A DNA stretch of 64,000 nucleotides, from positions 159,688,921 through 159,752,920 of the forward strand of contig JAHLJT010000631.1 in NCBI GenBank assembly GCA_031308135.1, read 5' to 3'. This document shows, in pieces, positions 24,301-33,300 of this stretch (position 1 is its first letter; the number at the start of each line of letters is the position of its first letter). The notes beneath the pieces were generated by a model. The model saw only the letters and a program-made list of their open reading frames with translations, was not told where the DNA came from and searched no databases. The position numbers and the translations under genes were made by a program. This stretch comes from Acheta domesticus (Eukaryota > Arthropoda > Insecta > Orthoptera > Gryllidae).

Positions 24301-27300
24301 GGACCCAGAAAACGTGAATCCTGACTACTACACAACGTGCTGGAGGATAATTTAAAACATAAATGGACAAGATTCATCCAATTTTTTGTCACCAGGGCCC
24401 GTCAATAAGAGTTTTTCTGTCGCCAACATGCGCTGCAGCATTACAATATTTCTCTTTAATATTCAAGTACGTGTAAGTCGACAAAGTAAAAAGATGATGG
24501 TCTATTTAGAGAAGAGTATATCGCTATATAATTTAACCATATTTTACGTTAGATGTTTCAACTTCGAGGTGCTTGGGTGTCTAGCAGATGTTCCATTGGG
24601 CGGAAATTTTACACAGATTGTTTTCGTCGATTGTTACCGGTAAAGGAGATGGCAGAAGCAAAACCTTATCTTTAAAAAATTATCCTACACCCTATAACCG
24701 CATGTGGCTGCCTCTGATCGTCTAAAAAACACACTTATCTAGGTAACAAGATCACACAGACACCTAACAAACCAGCTAAAATGTTTTATTATGTATACAA
24801 TTTACGAACATAAGTTACAAATGGATATTTTTTGCAAATATATATATCAATATTTAGAACTTCGGGAAGCTCGCTCCTTTACTTGCAAAAAAGTCAAATA
24901 AAGAAATATGAAATTAATTCATAAAGTTAAAGCTTAAAGAGCAAAACCTCGTGCAGAATTACTTGTTGATCCGTAAACAGACAAATTACCGTCCAAAAGT
25001 CGTTGAAAAAAGCTTAACATTATATGAAACGAAACTAATAAAATAGTCACTTGAAATGTCTCGAAAAAATAAAAATAAAGAATATTACACATACTTAAAG
25101 AACTCAAAGAGCCTTGATGTAAATTCGAAGAAATTCAAATATCGCATTGTATCGTAACTGCTTATCAAAAATAAAGACGATATGCTCGAGTTAAAAAAGG
25201 TCCCCTGTTTACACGATGAATTAATGAAAAACTGTTGCTTTTGTTGACTCATTTTTAGCAGGGATTAAACGGCATGCACAAAGCAAATATATCATCAAGA
25301 GGTGTACTTGTCAACATAAAGTTAATAATAATAATAATAATAATAATTATTATTATTATTATAATACAAGAGTTTGGAAATCGAGATCAGCCGAATGTGG
25401 GGCGTAAAAGCACAGGTCGTCCCGATAGTTATCGGAGCTCTGGGATTTGTTCCGCAAAATTTGTGTAAGAACTTGTCTAAACTCCCAGGTAATTCAAAAG
25501 ACTGGGAAGTGCAAGAAATCGCTTTATTTGGAACAGCCCACATTTTGCGTAAAGTATTGTAGAGGCACCGACAGTTCCTAGATCTACTCCTTAGGTAGCT
25601 GGTTGCAACCTGGAGTAGATTTTATATTCAGCCGACACATAACATCTTTAGTCGTGATTTAGAGGAATAATAATAATAATATTAATAATAATAATAGTTA
25701 TTTATGCGCCAAAAGTGTTTTCTAATGATCGAACGGTGACAAAACGCCCGACATATATTGGATAGCCCGAGATACATACTGTTTGTTAGAACGAGTTAAC
25801 ACCCCTAAAATTATATATATAATTTTATATTTACCTAATTTTATTGTTTCATATTTACTTATTTACTAATTAACTAGATGTTAACTTAATTCCCTCTGTA
25901 AGGGAACATGTGCCATCATTCAAGTGTTTTCATATTTCCTTCGTAACCACGGTCCTCTCAATCCAGGTAAGTTAGGCAGCATTGAACTCCGTGACGAAGA
26001 TAATAACAAGCTATAATGTATCAGTAAAAATAAAATATATTATATTTGATGAATACTTTTACCTGAGGAGGTAAGAACTCTTTGAGATCAAAGAAACGTT
26101 TCAGAATGAATTCCCGCGTGGTTTTCCCGAAGTTGGGCTGAAGGACGTCGAGGTTCAGCTTGTGCTTCGATTGCTTCAACATGACTTGCACGCGGTCCTC
26201 TTGGTACAGCTCCACAGCGTACATGATGGGCGTCATTCCAAAGCAGTCGGGTCTGTTCACCTGCACATCCATCCTGTTGAGCACGTGCTCGATGCACCGT
26301 AGAAGCTTCTCCGTATTGCGCACTTTACCTTGAAAAAAAGATATGCAGAATTTAGAGGTAGTTACGAATTCAGAATTCGGTCTTAAAAACTCAGATCCCG
26401 CAAACTGTAAATAGGCTAAACTTAAATGCAAAGTCGCGGGTGCCCGCCCGCTCCATGCCGTCCAACCCAGGACCACAGCTTGTCGACTGCCCGCCAACCG
26501 TTTCACGAGCCATACCGCCCGAATCGACCCCTTTCGAGGTTGACTGTCGGCCCCCATATTGGTCAGCTGGTTTAACTACTAGCACTCGACCCCACCCATG
26601 AATAAGTTATTATGTGTTGAACAGGAATTAGACTGCTGTTTGGGAAGTTTCTAAAGCTAGTGAGAGACAAAGTATGTAGTCTTGAGTTCCACTGTATCAG
26701 TCGTAAATTTCTACTTACACGATTTTACGTGACCTAGTCTAACCTAACCTCATTATATACCACCTCAGTTGATGCTTCGCCATACATTCCCGAGTTGATG
26801 GAACCCGTCTGTCTTCCCGATGTACGTAACCTTGACACTGTTCAGCTCATAATTTCCAACACATTTTTATTTTTCCGAATACTTCTCGCGCCTCTTTCAG
26901 GGACAATATTGGCCAGCGTCCTAAGGCGAGTGCCGATATTATCAGGATGAAAGTTGAAACGATACGTTCACCGGTATTCGTACAAATTCATTCACATCGC
27001 TTGTCTAATATGCGAATTAAAAAGCTCAATCAAAAATGAGCCACATTTCATACCCTAAAATAGCAAATATTTCTCCCCTTTCTTACCCAAGTACATTCAC
27101 AATTCTGATTCCAAATTCTTAATTCTAATAACGTGTACCACGTTCGCACGCTCTTGTATCGGTTCCGCCCACTTCTTATTCACTTACTTTGCTTAATTTT
27201 TTTGTTATGCGCGCGGACGCGTTCCTTAATAACCTATCTCTTATCTATGAATTAATTTATTACTAATTTTCTTTAATATTGGATGCGGCCGATTACAAAA

Positions 27301-30300
27301 ATGTATCAGTCGTAAATTCGGTGCAGGTTTCCATTACTGGATGAAGTCTTGCTTTCATTTGTAATACTACCCGGTATTTCCAAAAACTACAATAATAACT
27401 CAAATTCAGTTTGAAAACAAAATAACAAACACCCCGTGTTTGTTGCTCTTTATTTGGTTACCTCTGGCTATTGCACGCTCTGCCAACAAAAACATAAACA
27501 ATGTTCTACAACATCAACAAAAATTAAAACAACATAAAATAAACACCCATTCACACAATATTTACAATACATTCATACTACGTCGAGACATGCATTCTCC
27601 CTTGATGGGCATTTTTTTGTAATTAAGATTAACTTAATAAATTGTCCACATGCTTGGCCTTGAACATAGAGAAACTTTCGTCGCATTTATCATATGAGTG
27701 TGCAGTTCACTTCCCTTTTGTGGCGATGTTGCAACTGCGCCCGTCTTCTGCAATGTCCAAAACAGCTTCCCCAAGTACAGGTTGCGCGCTCCATCATGTA
27801 ATTAAACACGACTTCGAAACTGAATCATTTACCACTACTTAAAAAAACTCGCAATATGTTTGCCTCCACGGCCGAAAATCATCTGACGGCATAACAGAAC
27901 CTGCGGTCCGCTCACCTCCGGGACCGGAAATCTTCTGACGAAAAGTATTGTTGAGATTTTTCAGCAAAACTTTTCTTCGAGAAAACACGCTCTCTCTGTC
28001 ATTCGTCCTTCTTTATTGGCACTTAATATTTCTAATTTGCGCCTTTCCGGCGTCCCCTTACTTAATGGTATTTGCCAAAAATTCTCAAAATTACTGTTTT
28101 AGCTGTTTATTCGTCCGAAACACCCAAATTTCCCATTATTGAGTCCGAATTTCGTAATTTCCTAACTTACTCGCATCAGTGATTCTCCGTCAATTGTCTT
28201 TTGGCAACAGGCGGAATACAGTCACTCTGTTTAATCGACAAACACACACTTGCCGCCTTATAAAATACGTGTGTCTATGTACAAAATTGTTCTTAATTAT
28301 TCCGTCAGCTATTTATGGTCTTGAACTAATATTTATTTATCGCGGCATTCCACACACACACAAAAAAAAAGATCCGCACACCATTCTGCAAGTATTTGTT
28401 GAATCTACTATCGTCCCTTCTCGCACAAAAGCGTCCTCCTCCTAAGTCGGCTTCCTCTGCGACGGTTTTTCATTGTATAAAGATACAAATCATTACAATA
28501 TACGGCACGTTTAGAATTCAAATATTAATTTTTGTCTTGTAGTGTGGGATTAACTCTCGACTGATTCTCGTGAACATTGGAAATACGTGACATCTATCAA
28601 CATATGAAATATTTTATTTCTCATTGATAATCCATCGTGAATCATTCAGTAGTCGTAAGAAGAATGTAGAAAATTAATAGATGACTCTGAAAATAGTAAA
28701 TCGTCTTTTGAATTTCATGATCGGCAAACTTCCTTTCCTATCACCAATATCAGTGATGCTCGCGCAGGGTGCAAGAAAAGCCCAATCTATGTTTCTGTGG
28801 ATGCGCAACCTCATTAAAGTTAAGAGTTGGGAGTATCATTAGCTTCAGATAATGTATTATTCTCACCATCTAGTCTATTCTCGAAGTTTTCATAGCAAAT
28901 ACTTTGTTTTCAGAGAGTTTTTAACCCTTGGCTACCGACGTGGGAAGTAAGTCGCAATGGTACCGACATGGAGTCCCGTGGACTCATAACATGTTGTTTC
29001 AAATATTACAGTATTGATTTGTAATTAGAGTGAAGAATATTGTAACTTACGATTAATGATGACTAAAGAAAACATTTTCAGGATATATTTGTTAATAAGT
29101 TATCTAATGAGAGAAATCATGTGATTAGGAATGGTTGAATAAAATTATGCAGGTCTTTAATTTAACGAATTTATCTTCGTAATAAAAATGTTTTGAACAT
29201 TATAAAATGTATTAATGAAAACTATCATAACTTTATAACTGAAAATCTAGTACAGAAATATAACTACAGCAAACACTAAAATTCTGGGACAAGTTTCTTT
29301 AATCATCTTTTTCTTTACAACTCTCGCACACTTGTTGCTTCTTTCCGCAATAGTATTTTGCATTTTGAGTTATTTCTTATTCGGGTTTCTCATTCTCAAG
29401 AAATTCCTATTCATTTTCGTCTTATTCTCCAGATTCTAAACAAAATTGACCGTATGATGAGTAATGGTCATTTTCAATTTGATGATCCGAAAATACTCCC
29501 AAGACTATTGCTCTATTTGCTACACCCATTGCGCAATATTTTCTTCCAAACCATGGTCATTAATATTTACACACTCACTCAACAGACAAGACATGTGTTT
29601 CTGTACATTGCACTTTCTTCAGAGATGCAAGAGAACAAAGAGTACTAACTGGAAAAGCGCGACGGTCACTCAGTGAAAGTTACTCTACTACTAACGTGGA
29701 ATCCCTGGGTCTCTTACGCGCCAATGAAGGCTGTAATTTCCCTGAAAATCATTCTACAACAGTAAGTTCGCGAACCATTACTTAAAACTGTAAAAGGAAA
29801 AGGTACAAGAAGAATCAAGGTGATAAAAAAACGCAAACACCCGTATTCGAAGTTTCGCGAAGTCGGAGTCCCAGGGACTCGAAGTCGGTAGCAGAGGGTT
29901 AAAGTTGGCTGGGATTCAATTGTAGCCCGCGCAAGTACTACTTTTATGGGTGATAGAAAGTAAGTTTGCCATGGATGAAATTCAAAAAACGGTTTACTAA
30001 TTTCAGAGTCATCTGTTAATTTTCTGTGCTCTTCTCACGTCTACTTAATGACTCACGGTGGATTATAAATGAGAAATAAAATATTTCGTATGTTAATAGA
30101 CGCCACTTATCTCCACGAGGATTACTCGAGAGCTAATCTCACACAAGACAAAAATTAATCTTTCAATTCTAAACATGCCGTGTATACGCTACTTTAGGCT
30201 ATGAAATGTGACTCATTTGTGAGTCAGCTGTTTAATGTGTACATTAGATAGGCGATGTGAATGAAGTTGTAGGAATACTGGTGCACAATGAAATTCAAAA

Positions 30301-33300
30301 GACGATTTACTATTTTCAGAGTATTCAATGAGAAAAAAATTCGTATGTTAATGGAGGGCCAGTCCCCAATTATCAGTCAGAAGACCACAGATGCAGATTT
30401 AAATATAACATGGGAAATTGTAATGACTATCACATCACATTCCATAACCGTTTTGCGATAACAGAGTACATGTTCAGAAAGTTTTTGTGATTCTCGTAAT
30501 GGCAATAATACAATTCTAACCTGGGCTACGTACCCCGCCCGATCACTTGTGTTACTCAATAGGACACGAGTACTACAGAATTAATCATGTATATTGCTTA
30601 ATTTAATCTAATTTTATTTATGAAAACACAAACTCGCCAAAATTCGAGGAACATACTTCTTTACGTACTCTGTCAATCGTCATTGTTTTCCACGTCATTC
30701 ACAACATTCAGTTTTCATATATTTTTGATGCTAATGACACAATCCACGAGTACGTTAACTGTTAGGGTAAAAGTTCTAAGTAGAATTTTTCGTGACGGAA
30801 TATACGTTAACGAGAATAAGAAAGGAATTGTGTGATACATACACTCTTGATGCAAAGTTCCAGAACTTTATCTGAAATGAAATTGCAGGCAGACTGAATG
30901 AATCTATGAAGTGAAGTGGACAATATCGCTTTCGAGAGGTACTTTATTTCTGAAGGGCCCTCTTGCTTCTCAAATGTTTTGGGCCTAAGTGGCACTTATC
31001 ATACACTCGACAATATTATTTGTGATAATTGCCGATAATCGTTGACATACCTGTAGTTCCCAGACACTAAATGTGAGAACTTTAAACACGTTAATGGGAA
31101 GAGTGTAGATACTTCTTGTTGATTCGTGACAATAATATGATCTATTGTGGGCTGCATTTATTAGTTTGATAAGCATTTAAAGATTTTCCTTTACTGACAA
31201 AAAAGAACTTGTTGAATATTTACTACAAGCGTGAACTATAAAATGTAAAGAAAATATTCTGAGTACATTAAGAAACCATATAGTAAATAGGATGCGACTG
31301 AGTTGTTAATGGGGATCATTCGTTAGCCTTACTACGCCGTTGGAGTAATTTCAATCGTTTTACTGTTTACTTTTCCATTTTGCAAATCAATCATTTTCTC
31401 ACACTCGTGCTTCCGTATCATTTACATGTTGGATGTATTCCGTAATTAAATAAATACACATATAAGTAAAATAAATTATTTCTCGTTATCTTATTATTAT
31501 AATACTTTTCGTGTGCTTGTGAAAAGATCAATTGAAATGTTCATAATTTTGTTTTAATGTGTGTTCAGCCAATGAAAATATTCTCAAGTGAAATAACTCA
31601 TTGATGGCCGAGAAAGCAAATGCAAATGTTTGAACTAAAATTATAATGTTACTAGGCAATTGAAAATAATACAAGAAAGAATAAGCTGTTGTAGCCCCAC
31701 ATGTTCTGTAAGTAATAGGACTTACTAAAACATAAACATGGGCGAATAAGCTAGACATTCGGTAATATTATTTGTACTTCATGGAGTTTATGAGAAGAGT
31801 TTTGGAAGGTATGGAATCTCTTATTCTCTAATTAATGGTAATAATAATTCGCGAAAAATGCAGACAATTAGGAATGAGTTTGAAGAAATTTTGAAACTGT
31901 CGTAATTTGTGAAATACTCCCAAAACTAAAAATATCCGTTTCAAAGTCAAGAGGCCGCGACAGCTAGCAGCCAGACTCATCAGGTAATATCAATTTTTAT
32001 ATAAATCCAGTGAACGGTTTAGGCGCTGGCGTTACTCAAAGGCTGACAGACAGACATACAGATGGAATGGCAGACACACGGACGGACGTTTTGCCGTAAA
32101 CCAATTTTTCGCTATCAAGGACAAAACGTGGATACCGACTACACGACGTATTTGTAGACAGTTACTCCTGATTGTTAGGCAACTCGAAATTCACAGGTGT
32201 ATCACAGGTCACGTTCACACGCACTCAAGGGGATTTCATATGTCCTTCGAGCACCAACATTTGGTGAGTGACTTTCCAATAAGGGACAATTATCACATGT
32301 TGAATTTCGTTGTATGAAATTTCCCACATGCTTTATTAGGAAAAAGTGCTAAACTTCAACTCTTCTTCATGCCCTAGAAATTTGTAATCTTACTCCTAGG
32401 CACTGTATGCATACTTCGATTTTCTAACTTTGACCCTCAAGGCCCGTCTTCACGGTGGAATATGTGACGTTTTCAGTCGTTCCGCCAGGTATCGCATGAT
32501 CGCGACCGTATCAAGCAGTGCTTACGATTATACGACTTCTAGGTGAATGACGGAGAAAGACGCGAAATGCCGTGTGATATTCCATCGTGGCCATAAGGGT
32601 TTGAGGGGCAGAGTTAGAAAAATCGCACTATAACTAATCGGAGAGTGGCGCTCCCCCAGCGGAGTGCGGCGCGCTGCGACTCACAGGGCATGCGGAAGAG
32701 CACGTGCAGGATGGTGCCGCCGTCGGCGAAGGTGGTGTTGACGTCGAAGTCCGGCTGCAGCAGCAGCAGCTCCAGGGCGACGAAGTTCTCGCTGCGCGCG
32801 GCGACCAGCGCGGGGGCGTCCAGGTTGGGGTCCGCGCCGGCGCGCAGCAGGGCGCGCACGTACTCGTCACGCGCAGCCTCGGAGCACGCGTGGCACAGCA
32901 GCGTCGTGCCCGCGGACGGGTAGTGCGCGTCGGGGCTCGCTCCCTGAGCACAATTTTTCAGACTTCAGCTTAAATGCTTCCAGCATACAAAGCATTATGT
33001 ATATGGTATGTGTGTGTACGAGTACAACTACTATGTACGTGTACATGAAATGTACTCGTACAATGTAAGTGTTTATGTGAATACATGTAGTATGTAGGTG
33101 TACATGGAATGTACGTGTACATGTAGTATGGACGTGTGCATGTAGTATGTACGTGTAATATGTATATGTAGTATGTGTTTACATGTGATTTGTGTATGTG
33201 TGTGTGTATATTTGGTATGAGCGAGGATGAATTTATCGAACATCACTACCTACACGTTGTAAAACTGAAAGGAAATGTGCAGATATTGCTCGGGCGAACG

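Larger units (their letters stand above)
19238..26062 (-). other. Intron 3 of the channel gene
   Basis: 6.8 kb, the longest intron. Its contents are a LINE 3' tail (19749-20085), a reverse TIR-element copy (about 21560-22450), a related fragment (about 24000-24330) and a Dong-type 3' fragment in TAA repeats (25322-25698). About 20090-21560, 22450-24000 and 24350-25320 are AT-rich with no supported feature. Confidence 0.7.
26329..32684 (-). other. Intron 2 of the channel gene
   Basis: 6.4 kb. It holds an inverted-repeat element (26.95-27.06, 28.49-28.79 and 29.92-30.28 kb) around a piggyBac relic (28921-29902), a TIR-element fragment (about 31840-32150) and a MITE (32417-32625) just 60 bases downstream of the exon 2 donor. 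About 26560-26940, 27060-28490 and 30360-31840 show nothing I can name; short open frames there have no motifs. Confidence 0.7.

Noticed and set aside
33000..33215. CRISPR-like or regulatory array
   Set aside because: The repeats are degenerate and contiguous with no spacers; an ordinary minisatellite.
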